From an uncultured Pelagibacteraceae bacterium (GTDB lineage: Bacteria > Pseudomonadota > Alphaproteobacteria > Pelagibacterales > Pelagibacteraceae): a DNA stretch of 37,714 nucleotides. A program made the position numbers and the translations under genes. The notes under the pieces were generated by a model. That model was not told the DNA's origin. It searched no databases and saw nothing but the letters and a program-made list of their open reading frames with translations. Shown one piece after another: positions 1-8,451 of this stretch. Numbering within the stretch: the stretch's first letter is position 1; every line of letters starts with the position of its first letter. The DNA is taken from positions 1 to 37,714 of the forward strand of contig CACHFK010000005.1 in assembly GCA_902579085.1 (NCBI GenBank), read 5' to 3'.

Positions 1-250
1 ACTTTGTTCTACTTAAATCTAATTTAATCTTCTTTATTGTTTTGTAAAACTTATTATCTAAGTTATATAATTTTATAAAAGATCCCAATGCAATTACTTT
101 ATTATTAATAATCGATAATTCTTTTGGCTCGTAATAAAATATTTTATAGCCTTTGTTTTGAGCTTCATTTGCTAAATACAAAGTTGTGTCTGATTTAATA
201 TTGATTTTATTTAGATTATCACCTTGAATCGCTACTACATTATTTGTCAT
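1..250 (-). CDS. gshB: Glutathione synthetase, N-terminal part (cut by window edge)
   Basis: GshB joins gamma-glutamylcysteine to glycine, using ATP, in the second step of cytosolic glutathione synthesis. About 83 codons are visible, from an ATG at 250-248 to the window edge. The N-terminus begins MTNNVVAIQGDNLNKINIKS and continues with TLYLANEAQNKGYKIFYYEP. This fits the family pattern of a beta strand, an INIKKDS-like segment, then a helix ending in RGYE, as in E. coli GshB. The later ATP-grasp domain lies outside the window, so no catalytic residue can be checked. The start overlaps the last 11 bases of gshA (240-250), which indicates translational coupling of the two glutathione enzymes. 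The neighbouring gshA strongly supports the call. Confidence 0.85.
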   Translation of the reverse strand, partial: MTNNVVAIQGDNLNKINIKSDTTLYLANEAQNKGYKIFYYEPKELSIINNKVIALGSFIKLYNLDNKFYKTIKKIKLDLSRTK

Positions 251-1535
251 ATAACTCATCTAAATTTTTGTCTTTAGTGAATTTATTTATCATATTGTCA
301 GCAACAGTTTCTTTATTGTTAACTATTTTTTCTAAATGACTTAAATATTTTGTTTCATTTTCATTTTTTTTATTTATCACATCTCTTTTTTCGAGACCTT
401 TTTTTGAAATATTTAGCAATTGTGATGACCAATAAAGAATATCCTTACCCATTAATTGAGTTTTAAGTCCTAGCTTTGGGGCATTTCTGTAAGCAGTAAT
501 AATTTCATTTTTATTCCAGTTAGATATAAGTTCTAAAGCTTCTTCTAAATTACCATAAAGCAATCCCACATAAAATGCTGGCCCAGCACATAAACAACTC
601 CATCCACAAGCATCCATAGATCTTAACTCAATATATTTTTTTAATCTATTCTCGGTAAATATAGTTCCAAGGTGGGTACCTAAATTATCATCTGATGGTA
701 ATTTATTATTTAACTCATTAATTTTTCCATGCATAAAATCAGAAAATAAATAATTCTTTCCAGAAATATATTCTTCCTCTTTCTGCAGAAAAAGCAGAGA
801 ATAATTAATAATAAAATCTGAATATTTTTCAAAATCAACGTTTTCTAAAAAAAATTCAGGCAAGCCAGCTCTAGAAGTTTTTTGCCAAACCTTAGATCTA
901 AAAGATTGATAACTACTATTATTTTTTTCAACAATTGATGAATTTGCGAACAAGGCAATGGAAATTGGAATAATACTATTAACTAATTTAAATTTTTTAG
1001 TGAAGTCTTTTTCAGATGAATAATCAATATTTAATTGTGTTCCACATGTTCTATACATCATGTCTAAACTATGAGTTCCACCTAGAGGCATATCTTTTGT
1101 CATTACTTCGTATCTTTGTTTTGGGTTATTTGGTACTTCAGAAATTAAAGATATGGGGTCAAAACCTGCACTTACAATTTTTAAATCTAATTTTTCTAGA
1201 ACATGCTTTAATTCAAACAAATAACTATTAGCTTCCCCACATATTTCATGAATATTATTTAATTTTTCTCCAGCTAACTCAATCTGGTTGCCCGGTTCAA
1301 GCGTGATGTTTTTATTTGCTTTATTTAAAGCTATAATATTTTCTTTTTCATAAACTGGTTTCCATCCAAATTCATACAAACCTTCAAACATTTTTTTAAC
1401 ATCATTATAATTAATTCTTTTATTAGTTTTTCTATCAAAAATAAATTTTTCGTGTTCAACACCAATTTTTAAATTATCAGAATTTTTTATTCCTGATTCA
1501 AAATATTTTATTATTTTTTCTTTGTTATTTATCAT
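240..1535 (-). CDS. gshA: Glutamate-cysteine ligase (plant/alphaproteobacterial type)
   Basis: GshA catalyses the ATP-dependent joining of glutamate and cysteine, the first and rate-limiting step of glutathione synthesis. The 431-residue protein is near the usual length for the GCS2 type found in alphaproteobacteria and plants, and unlike E. coli GshA. Visible landmarks are IGVEHEKF near residues 24-31, an ITLEPGNQIELAG segment that fits the substrate pocket, and HSLDMMYRTCGTQLNID, which matches the conserved LDMMFRTC-Q-N stretch. The later YIELRSMDACGW segment corresponds to the conserved E-R-D region. The ATG shares one base with the stop of the upstream DUF255 gene (TAATG), and the 3' end overlaps gshB by 11 bases, giving a DUF255-gshA-gshB thiol cluster. 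The family call is secure. Confidence 0.93.
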   Translation of the reverse strand: MINNKEKIIKYFESGIKNSDNLKIGVEHEKFIFDRKTNKRINYNDVKKMFEGLYEFGWKPVYEKENIIALNKANKNITLEPGNQIELAGEKLNNIHEICGEANSYLFELKHVLEKLDLKIVSAGFDPISLISEVPNNPKQRYEVMTKDMPLGGTHSLDMMYRTCGTQLNIDYSSEKDFTKKFKLVNSIIPISIALFANSSIVEKNNSSYQSFRSKVWQKTSRAGLPEFFLENVDFEKYSDFIINYSLLFLQKEEEYISGKNYLFSDFMHGKINELNNKLPSDDNLGTHLGTIFTENRLKKYIELRSMDACGWSCLCAGPAFYVGLLYGNLEEALELISNWNKNEIITAYRNAPKLGLKTQLMGKDILYWSSQLLNISKKGLEKRDVINKKNENETKYLSHLEKIVNNKETVADNMINKFTKDKNLDELYDK

Positions 1536-3484
1536 TATGTAATACCTTGACTATCTAAATAAGAATTAATTGCATTTTTACTACTAATTTTATTCGAACA
1601 TGTTTGTTTATTACAAATTACTACTCCACTATTAGCATTATTTTCTTTTTTATAAATAAAAGTAGCTCTTCCCAAAAAATTTTTATGCAACTCTTTATTT
1701 ATTTCTTTATCGATGAATTCATTTCCGTAAAATGTAAAAGATATACTATCTTCAATTAAATCTAAAGTCTTTATAAAACTAAACATCTGAGAATAAAAAG
1801 AATTAAGAACTTGATGAAATGATTTTTTTAAAATATTTACTTTCTCTATCCATAATTTATCATTTGTTATTGTGTAAAGCTTATTGCATAAATTTAAATA
1901 AACACTATTTCCATTTGGAATATTGCTATCGTTAAGATCTATAGGATTAACAAAAAGATCATTCTTTTGAATTATATTTTTTTGTAATAACTGCTTGTCT
2001 TTATTATAAAATATTTCCCAAATTTCTTTCATTATTATAATTGATTTTTCTAGAGCTTTCTCATCACCATCAACTTCATATAAAGTTATTAACAACATTG
2101 CATAGTAAACATAATCTTCTAAGAAAACATCTATTTCGCTAGAGTCATAGCAATGATAAATTTTACTAGATAATTTTTCATTTAAAATTTTTATAGTTGC
2201 TAAAGCATCATTTTTTAAATTATTATCTTCCAGAACTATTGAAGCATTTATTAATGCATATAAAACAAATGCGTTCAAGTCAGTTTGTGATTTGTCATCA
2301 AAAAAAGGTTTAAATCTTTTTTTCCTTTCTTTAATTAGTGTTTCTTCTATTTTAGTTATTTGACTTTGTTCTTCCTCGCTTAATTTATTTTTTGCTTCAA
2401 CTAATATATTTTTGCCTTCAAAATTCCCTGCACTAGAAATTTCATATTTTTTTTCAAATAAAGCAAAATCATTTCCTAAGATTTGTTTTAATTCTTCATA
2501 AGACCAAACATAATACTTTCCTTCTACTCCTTCACTATCTGCATCGTAAGCAGATCCATATAAATTTTCTTTATTTTTAAATTCTTTATTAATGAATGCA
2601 ATTGTTTGTATCAGTTTTTTTTTAAAATATTCTTTTTTAGTTTTTTGGTAAAATTTAGTTAAAAGATTTATATATTGAATATTATCATACAGCATTTTCT
2701 CAAAATGAGGGATTATCCATTTTTCATCAACCGCATATCTTGCTATACCACCTTCCAATTGGTCATATACTCCCTTTGATGAAATATTAGTTAGCAATGT
2801 TTCAACGGGAGTTAAGTATTTTTGATTATTTGATTTTAGATAAAAGTAAAAGATTGCATCGAACATATAAAACTGTGGAAATTTTGGAGCACCTTTGAAG
2901 CTCCCATATTCTTCATCTAAATAAGTAATAATTTTTTCTACAAAAGGTTCTAGGGGTTGGCTCAATACCGCAGATCTTTGGTTAATTTTGGAAAAAATAT
3001 CCTGCATTTGCGTAGCTTGAGAGATTATTTTTTCTCTATTTTCCTTATAAACAGATGAAACATTGTTTAGTACTTTTTTAAAATCAGGACGACCTTGCAT
3101 TTCTTTTGGAGGAAAATATGTACCTCCTGTAAATGGGACTCCATTTTCATCTAAGAACATAGATAGCGGCCATCCTCCTTGTGTTCCAGTAAGTATGGAA
3201 AGACTTCTTTGAAAAACATAATCTAAATCTGGTCTTTCTTCACGATCAACTTTAATATTTATAAACTTCTCATTCATTAGATTTGCTGTATCCTTATCTT
3301 CAAAGCTTTCATGAGCCATAACATGACACCAATGACAACTTGCATAACCTACACTTAAAAATATGGGTTTTTTCTCAGTTTTTGCTTTATGTAATGTTTC
3401 TTTATTCCAGGCATACCAATCAACAGGATTATTTTCATGTTGTTTAAGGTAAGGACTTTTTTCTTTTTTAAGTAGATTTGTCAT
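1535..3484 (-). CDS. DUF255 thioredoxin-fold protein with C-terminal alpha/alpha-barrel (YyaL/spermatogenesis-associated protein 20 family)
   Basis: This 649-residue protein belongs to the YyaL/SPATA20 family, whose biochemical role is not settled. The N-terminal part, about residues 1-165, is the DUF255 thioredoxin-like domain. It has a clear redox-type motif, C50-H-W-C53, within SVGYASCHWCHVMAHES, followed by VDREERPDLD and TQGGWPLSMFL. The rest, roughly residues 190-645, carries family landmarks such as KGAPKFPQ, YDQLEGGIARYAVDEKW, PHFEKMLYDN and SAYDADSEGVEGKYYVW. These belong to a six-hairpin glycosidase-like helical barrel. There is no signal peptide, so it is probably cytosolic. Its stop overlaps the gshA start by one base, so it is co-transcribed with glutathione synthesis. 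A thiol-related role is an inference from the CxxC motif and this context. The length is normal. Confidence 0.88.
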   Translation of the reverse strand: MTNLLKKEKSPYLKQHENNPVDWYAWNKETLHKAKTEKKPIFLSVGYASCHWCHVMAHESFEDKDTANLMNEKFINIKVDREERPDLDYVFQRSLSILTGTQGGWPLSMFLDENGVPFTGGTYFPPKEMQGRPDFKKVLNNVSSVYKENREKIISQATQMQDIFSKINQRSAVLSQPLEPFVEKIITYLDEEYGSFKGAPKFPQFYMFDAIFYFYLKSNNQKYLTPVETLLTNISSKGVYDQLEGGIARYAVDEKWIIPHFEKMLYDNIQYINLLTKFYQKTKKEYFKKKLIQTIAFINKEFKNKENLYGSAYDADSEGVEGKYYVWSYEELKQILGNDFALFEKKYEISSAGNFEGKNILVEAKNKLSEEEQSQITKIEETLIKERKKRFKPFFDDKSQTDLNAFVLYALINASIVLEDNNLKNDALATIKILNEKLSSKIYHCYDSSEIDVFLEDYVYYAMLLITLYEVDGDEKALEKSIIIMKEIWEIFYNKDKQLLQKNIIQKNDLFVNPIDLNDSNIPNGNSVYLNLCNKLYTITNDKLWIEKVNILKKSFHQVLNSFYSQMFSFIKTLDLIEDSISFTFYGNEFIDKEINKELHKNFLGRATFIYKKENNANSGVVICNKQTCSNKISSKNAINSYLDSQGIT

Positions 3485-3505
3485 GACTAATTATACAAGA
3501 AAAAT

Positions 3506-4063
3506 TTAATGATGATAGAAAGGTTTTCTTGCAAAAATATTTCTTACCATTGGCTCAAATTCCTTTAGAGTCATTGACTTGTAACTTGGATCAAATGATG
3601 ATTGATCATATTTTTCACAAAAATCAATTGTAGCTTGGTAATATTTATGATCTTTGTATTTTTCTCTTTCATTTTTATTACCACCCAGATGTTCAGCAGA
3701 GTAATAAGTTTGGAATAAACCATGCTTTTCAATAATCCAATGAGTTTTTTCAGAAACATAAGGTCTTAGTACTGCTGCTGCATACTGGGAGTGGTTCATG
3801 GGTGCAAGTTCATCTCCAATATCATGCAACAAAGCGGCAACTACAATTTCTTCACTTTCACCATTTCGAAAAGCTCTTGTTGCTGTCTGCAATGAATGTT
3901 CTAATCTTGATACTTGGTATCCTTCAAGAGTACTATTAAGACTTGCCATATATTTTAAAATTCTATCTGCCGTTTCTCTTTCGAAATCTTTTTCGTGTTT
4001 TTCCAAAAGAAGATAGTCTTCTTTTGTTCCATGTTTCATCTCTGTAAAACTAACTTTTTTCAT
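3506..4063 (-). CDS. HD-domain protein of the PhnZ/TmpB-like type (putative diiron oxygenase or phosphohydrolase)
   Basis: This 185-residue protein has the HD-domain metal-ligand pattern: H56 in SRLEHSLQTA, H80-D81 in AALLHDIGDE, H91 in MNHSQYAA, H114 in IIEKHGLF, and D153 in KYDQSSFD. The LEHSLQTA helix and the histidine spacing resemble PhnZ and TmpB, mixed-valence diiron oxygenases that cleave C-P bonds of hydroxylated phosphonates. Other family members are uncharacterised and may be ordinary phosphohydrolases. No PhnY- or TmpA-like hydroxylase partner lies in this window, so a phosphonate role is not shown. The gene follows purF by two bases and precedes the DUF255 gene by 21 bases, so it is probably in the same transcript. 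The fold is confident; the substrate is unknown. Confidence 0.72.
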   Translation of the reverse strand: MKKVSFTEMKHGTKEDYLLLEKHEKDFERETADRILKYMASLNSTLEGYQVSRLEHSLQTATRAFRNGESEEIVVAALLHDIGDELAPMNHSQYAAAVLRPYVSEKTHWIIEKHGLFQTYYSAEHLGGNKNEREKYKDHKYYQATIDFCEKYDQSSFDPSYKSMTLKEFEPMVRNIFARKPFYHH

Positions 4064-4065
4064 TT

Positions 4066-5547
4066 TTAGTTATTCGAAGCAGTGCTTAAAAGTGAAAGTT
4101 GTGTAACTTTTTCTTCTCCCAGCTCATCAATTATTTTTACAGGATATTCTCCAGTAAAATAATGATCTGTCAATTGAGGATATATATTATTTCTTTTATC
4201 AAAACCCATCGCTTTATAAAGACCGTTAATGCTCAAATATTTTAAAGATTTTGCGTTTATAAAATTACATATTTCTTTTACAGAATTATTTGCCGCCAAA
4301 AGTTCTTTTTTAGTAGGCATATCTACTCCATAAAAATCTGGAAATTTAATTTCAGGACTAGCAATTCTTACATGAATATCTTTAGCACCAGCGTTATATA
4401 ACATTTTCACTATTTTATGTGACGTTGTTCCTCTAACTAATGAGTCATCAATTAAAATTATTCTTTTATCTTTAATTACCGATAAATTTGCATTTAATTT
4501 TAATTTTACACCTAAACTCCTTATTTTTTGAGAAGGTTCAATAAAAGTTCTTCCAACATAATGGTTTCTTATTAATCCTAGGTCAAAAGGTAACTTTTTT
4601 TCTTGAGCATATCCCAAGGCTGCTGCATTTCCAGAGTCTGGAACTGGTACAACTATATCTGCTTCAATGTCATCTTCTTTTGCTAATTGGATTCCATAAT
4701 TTTTTCTATACTCATAAGCAGTTTTGCCATTTAAAATACTATCAGGTCTTGAAAAATATATATATTCAAAAACACAAGGCCTTACTTTTTGTGGAGAAAA
4801 AGGTTTTAAACTTTTAAGCTCATCATTTTCTATGTAAACAATTTCTCCATTTTCAACTTCTCTTACAAACTTTGCGCCAATAATATCTAAAGCACAAGTT
4901 TCTGATGCAAATACATATGAATTTTTTAATTTTCCAATAACTAGCGGTCTAATACCGTAAGGATCCCTAAGACCTATAAGTGTATTTTTTGTCATCATTA
5001 CCAAAGCATAACCACCTTGAATATGAAATATAGCATCAATAATTTTATCAATTGTTTTTAATCTTTTTGATTTAGCAATTAATTGAACAATTACTTCAGT
5101 ATCTGATGTTGTATAAAAAATTGCTCCTTCTTTTACTAATTCGTTTCTTAAAGTTATGGCATTCGTAAGATTTCCATTATGAGCAACTCCAATTCCACCA
5201 GCATTAGTATCTGCAAAAAATGGTTGAATGTTTCTTAATGCTGTTCCTCCAGTCGTTGAATATCTGTTATGACCAATGGCATATTTTCCAGGGAGTTTTT
5301 TTAAAACTTTTTCTTTATTAAAATTATCACCTACTAATCCATATCTTTTTTCTGAGTGATATTGCTTTCCATCGAAAGAAACTATTCCACACCCTTCCTG
5401 ACCTCTATGCTGTAGCGCATGAAGCCCTAGTGCAGCTAGAGTAGAAGCATCTGGAGTATTGCTAATACCAAAAACTCCACATTCTTCTCTAATTTTTGGA
5501 CTATATATCTTGAACTTTCTCTTTCGCATCTTCATATTCTTTTTCAT
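4066..5547 (-). CDS. purF: Amidophosphoribosyltransferase
   Basis: PurF makes 5-phosphoribosylamine from PRPP and glutamine, the committed step of de novo purine synthesis. The N-terminal Ntn glutaminase domain contains the nucleophile C23 in REECGVFGI, preceded by a short propeptide, and HALQHRGQEGCG and GHNRYSTTGG downstream. The C-terminal phosphoribosyltransferase domain has the PRPP loop IILIDDSLVRGTTS, with D367-D368. The length of 493 residues is normal. The reading frame overlaps the 3' end of cvpA, and the start is ambiguous between three in-frame ATGs at 5547, 5535 and 5529. No start exists after the cvpA stop, so some overlap (at least 29 bases) is real. The cvpA-purF pairing is the same as in E. 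coli. Confidence 0.96.
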   Translation of the reverse strand: MKKNMKMRKRKFKIYSPKIREECGVFGISNTPDASTLAALGLHALQHRGQEGCGIVSFDGKQYHSEKRYGLVGDNFNKEKVLKKLPGKYAIGHNRYSTTGGTALRNIQPFFADTNAGGIGVAHNGNLTNAITLRNELVKEGAIFYTTSDTEVIVQLIAKSKRLKTIDKIIDAIFHIQGGYALVMMTKNTLIGLRDPYGIRPLVIGKLKNSYVFASETCALDIIGAKFVREVENGEIVYIENDELKSLKPFSPQKVRPCVFEYIYFSRPDSILNGKTAYEYRKNYGIQLAKEDDIEADIVVPVPDSGNAAALGYAQEKKLPFDLGLIRNHYVGRTFIEPSQKIRSLGVKLKLNANLSVIKDKRIILIDDSLVRGTTSHKIVKMLYNAGAKDIHVRIASPEIKFPDFYGVDMPTKKELLAANNSVKEICNFINAKSLKYLSINGLYKAMGFDKRNNIYPQLTDHYFTGEYPVKIIDELGEEKVTQLSLLSTASNN

Positions 5548-6046
5548 CAGGAAATTCTTTTATAAGATAGTTACTACCTTTTTCAACCCAGGTAAAACTT
5601 AATGAATCTTCCAGGTTTATGGGCCATTTATCATGGTTGTAAACTATATGAGCAGCAGTAAACAAACAAACTACAACAACATATGCTTTAATGATTCCAA
5701 AAAAGAAACCAAAAACTTTATCAATTGTTCCAATACCAGAGTACGAAACAGCTTTACTTAAGGCTTTATTAATTAAGAGTATAATAAAAATTATAATAAT
5801 GAAAATTCCAATTCCTAAAATTACATCCAAAACATACTCATTATCAATAATGTCTTCTACATATGGTTTAACTTTTGGAAAAACATAAATTGTAATCACA
5901 TAAGCTAAAACCCACTTTGCTGCCGATAAAATACTCAATACAAATCCTTTGGATGTTCCTTGAACTATGAATAAAACTGTTAATACCAAATAAATATAAT
6001 CAAACAATGTGACTTGTTCAAAAACACCCTGAATACTTTCAATCAT
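5501..6046 (-). CDS. cvpA: CvpA family inner-membrane protein
   Basis: This 181-residue protein has about four hydrophobic helices. The first begins near residue 14 (FDYIYLVLTVLFIVQGTSKG), and others include AAKWVLAYVITIYVFP, a long isoleucine-rich segment (VILGIGIFIIIIFIILLIN) and AYVVVVCLFTAAHIVY. The order, the GTSKGFVLS turn and the SGIGTIDKVFGFFFGIIKA segment match the CvpA family. CvpA is needed for colicin V export and for envelope stress tolerance in enterobacteria; its molecular activity is unknown. The ATG shares four bases (ATGA) with the stop of the upstream RND gene, and its 3' end overlaps purF, so the three are translationally linked. The neighbouring purF is the classical cvpA partner, which supports the name. 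Confidence 0.85.
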   Translation of the reverse strand: MIESIQGVFEQVTLFDYIYLVLTVLFIVQGTSKGFVLSILSAAKWVLAYVITIYVFPKVKPYVEDIIDNEYVLDVILGIGIFIIIIFIILLINKALSKAVSYSGIGTIDKVFGFFFGIIKAYVVVVCLFTAAHIVYNHDKWPINLEDSLSFTWVEKGSNYLIKEFPDEKEYEDAKEKVQDI

Positions 6047-8427
6047 TTAAATGGCTTAAATGTTAACAATAGAGCAGGCAGAAGAGTTAAAACCGATATC
6101 ATAGCTAGTAGCATTGCGATACCTGTAAAAATTCCAAAATATATAGTTGGTAAAAAATTTGATAAAACTAAAATAGAAAAACCAAAAACTATTGTAATAG
6201 ATGTATTTAGAATTGCCATACCTACTGTAGAATGGCAGAGCATAAGAGTTTTTTTATAATTTTTTATTTTTGAGAATTCTTCTTTAAATCGATAAATATA
6301 ATGAATACTGTTATCAACAGCAATACCAATGGTTATTGCTGCTATAGTAATTGTCATCATATCAAGAGGTATTCCAGCCAATCCAATAATTCCAAGTATA
6401 AAAAAAGCAGCAATAAAATTAGGGACAACACCAATTAAAGATAGCTTAATATTTCTAAATAATATTAGAAACATTATAAATATCCCAGCCATAACAAATC
6501 CTAAAGTTAAAATTTGTGATTTGAATAAACTTTGGAGTAAATTATTAAATAATATTAAAACCCCACCTAATTTGAATTCATCTTTTTTTAATCCAAGTTT
6601 ATTTTGCAAATCATAGTTAATTTGGTTTAAAAGATCATTTCTCCGCAATCCTTCTTGAGAGTCTTTAATTCTTAAACTTACTCTTGCTTCAGAATCTTCA
6701 ATTGAAATGTAAGGATCGACTATTTCTCTTTTGATAGAATCTGGGATTTTTGAATACAAAACTCCCATTTCTAATGTTCCTAAAGGCTTGTTATTATTTA
6801 GCTGTGTGGCAACATCTATAATTGATGAGAAAGATAATACTTTTCCTACAGGATTTAGACCATCTAAATAATTATGAACCATATTGATTTTATTTATTTT
6901 ATCTTTTGTAAACCAATATTTTTCATCATTTTCATCTTCATCTCCCCAGTCATCTTCATCTTCATCTTCTTCGTTATTACTTTTTTCATTTTTTTCTGGT
7001 TTAGGAAATTTAATAATAACTTCGAGAGGCGTTGTTCCTCCTAATTTTTCATCAATAAGTTTCATTCCTTTGTAGATTTCAGTATTCTTTTTAAAATAAT
7101 TGATAAAGCTGTTTTCAACTTCCAATCTAAAAATACCGAGTATACTTAAAACAATAATAATAAAAGTGGTGCTAAAAATAATAGTCTTTCTATTTATTGA
7201 TATACTACCAAAAAATGAAGTAATTTTTGACTCTTGTTCTTTTAACAAAGAAATATTATTTCTTTTTACAATATTTAGTAAAGTTGGAAGAAGAGTAAAT
7301 GTAATTATAAATGAGGTTATTAAACCTAAAGTCATCATCCAACCAAAATCAATAATAGGTTTTATTTCACTAAAAATTAATGACAGAAAAGCACAAATCG
7401 TTGTAAGAACTGTATAAATAATTGGCCAGAACATTTTTTCTGTAGTCATTAAAATTATTTTTGATTTTTTTATTTTTGGAAATTGATTGGTTAATTGTAA
7501 AAATCTTGTACTCATATGAATATTCATTGCCATTGTTAAAATTAACATTAATGCAATGAAGTTTGATGAAATAACTGTTACTTTCCAACCTAGCAAACCC
7601 AGCAAACCTGTCATTATAATTACTGAAAAAAAACAACTACTAATTGGAACTATTATCCAAATAAGTTTTCTAAAAACAAACCAAAGTGTTGCAATTATAA
7701 ATAAAAGAACTCCAAAACCGAAAACAACTATATCATTTTTTATATAAGACATCATATCATCAGCTATCATAGGAATTCCTCCTAAATGAATTTTGCTTTC
7801 TTTATTAAATTCTTTGATTATCCCTCTAATTTCTAAAATATTTTTATGATTTTGCTTTTTTAAATTTTCTTTATATTTTTCTAACTCATATTTATTTTTA
7901 AATTCCTTATTAAGATCTTTTGATTTTAGATAAACAATAATACCACTTGTTTTTCCATCTTCGCTTATAACAAAATTTCTAAATACTGGGCTATTGACTA
8001 TTTCTTCAAAACCACGTTTTTTATTTATATTATCACTTTGTAATGTTTTAAAGTTTTGAAGTCTTTCAACAAGAGGTTCGTCTGAGCTACTCAAAAGAGG
8101 GATATCCAAAAGAGTAATTACACTATGAACCCAATTTAGATTTGCAATTTTATTTTTTAAATTCTTTAAATTCCTTATTGAATTTGAGGAAATCATATCT
8201 TCCCTAGGAGTATATGTTAATACTAAAAATTCTCTTGCTCCATATCTTGAGGTTATTTCATTTAAATATTTCAGATCGGGATCACCTTCTATCAGTAGTG
8301 TTTCGGAAGAAGCGTCTAATTTAAAATTTTTTGTATTATAACCAAAGCTAACTAAAAAAATTAATAATATAATAAAAATTAATTTTGGTTTTTCTATAAT
8401 ATTTTTTTGATAAAAATTAGCCAACAT
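6043..8427 (-). CDS. RND superfamily (MMPL-type) membrane transporter
   Basis: This 794-residue inner-membrane protein has the duplicated architecture of MMPL/RND exporters. It has an N-terminal membrane helix (residues ~16-32), a large periplasmic loop (~35-225), five or six helices (~230-390), a second lone helix (~415-435), a second loop, and a final helix bundle (~640-790). GIAVDNSIHYIYRFKEEF in the last bundle is a typical RND signature; the matching position in the first bundle reads MAMNIHMSTRFLQL. The second loop carries a very acidic run, EDEDEDDWGDEDENDE, around residues 487-502. Family relatives export lipids or hydrophobic compounds, including hopanoids in HpnN. The substrate here cannot be assigned. 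It lies between dnaB and cvpA in one transcript and ends in an ATGA overlap with cvpA. Confidence 0.85.
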   Translation of the reverse strand: MLANFYQKNIIEKPKLIFIILLIFLVSFGYNTKNFKLDASSETLLIEGDPDLKYLNEITSRYGAREFLVLTYTPREDMISSNSIRNLKNLKNKIANLNWVHSVITLLDIPLLSSSDEPLVERLQNFKTLQSDNINKKRGFEEIVNSPVFRNFVISEDGKTSGIIVYLKSKDLNKEFKNKYELEKYKENLKKQNHKNILEIRGIIKEFNKESKIHLGGIPMIADDMMSYIKNDIVVFGFGVLLFIIATLWFVFRKLIWIIVPISSCFFSVIIMTGLLGLLGWKVTVISSNFIALMLILTMAMNIHMSTRFLQLTNQFPKIKKSKIILMTTEKMFWPIIYTVLTTICAFLSLIFSEIKPIIDFGWMMTLGLITSFIITFTLLPTLLNIVKRNNISLLKEQESKITSFFGSISINRKTIIFSTTFIIIVLSILGIFRLEVENSFINYFKKNTEIYKGMKLIDEKLGGTTPLEVIIKFPKPEKNEKSNNEEDEDEDDWGDEDENDEKYWFTKDKINKINMVHNYLDGLNPVGKVLSFSSIIDVATQLNNNKPLGTLEMGVLYSKIPDSIKREIVDPYISIEDSEARVSLRIKDSQEGLRRNDLLNQINYDLQNKLGLKKDEFKLGGVLILFNNLLQSLFKSQILTLGFVMAGIFIMFLILFRNIKLSLIGVVPNFIAAFFILGIIGLAGIPLDMMTITIAAITIGIAVDNSIHYIYRFKEEFSKIKNYKKTLMLCHSTVGMAILNTSITIVFGFSILVLSNFLPTIYFGIFTGIAMLLAMISVLTLLPALLLTFKPFK

Positions 8428-8451
8428 TTAGTTTAACTTTTATAAATTATA

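Noticed and set aside
7100-7417. Plus-strand frame inside the RND gene
   Set aside because: Shadow of the transporter's membrane segments; hydrophobic only because the sense strand encodes hydrophobic helices.
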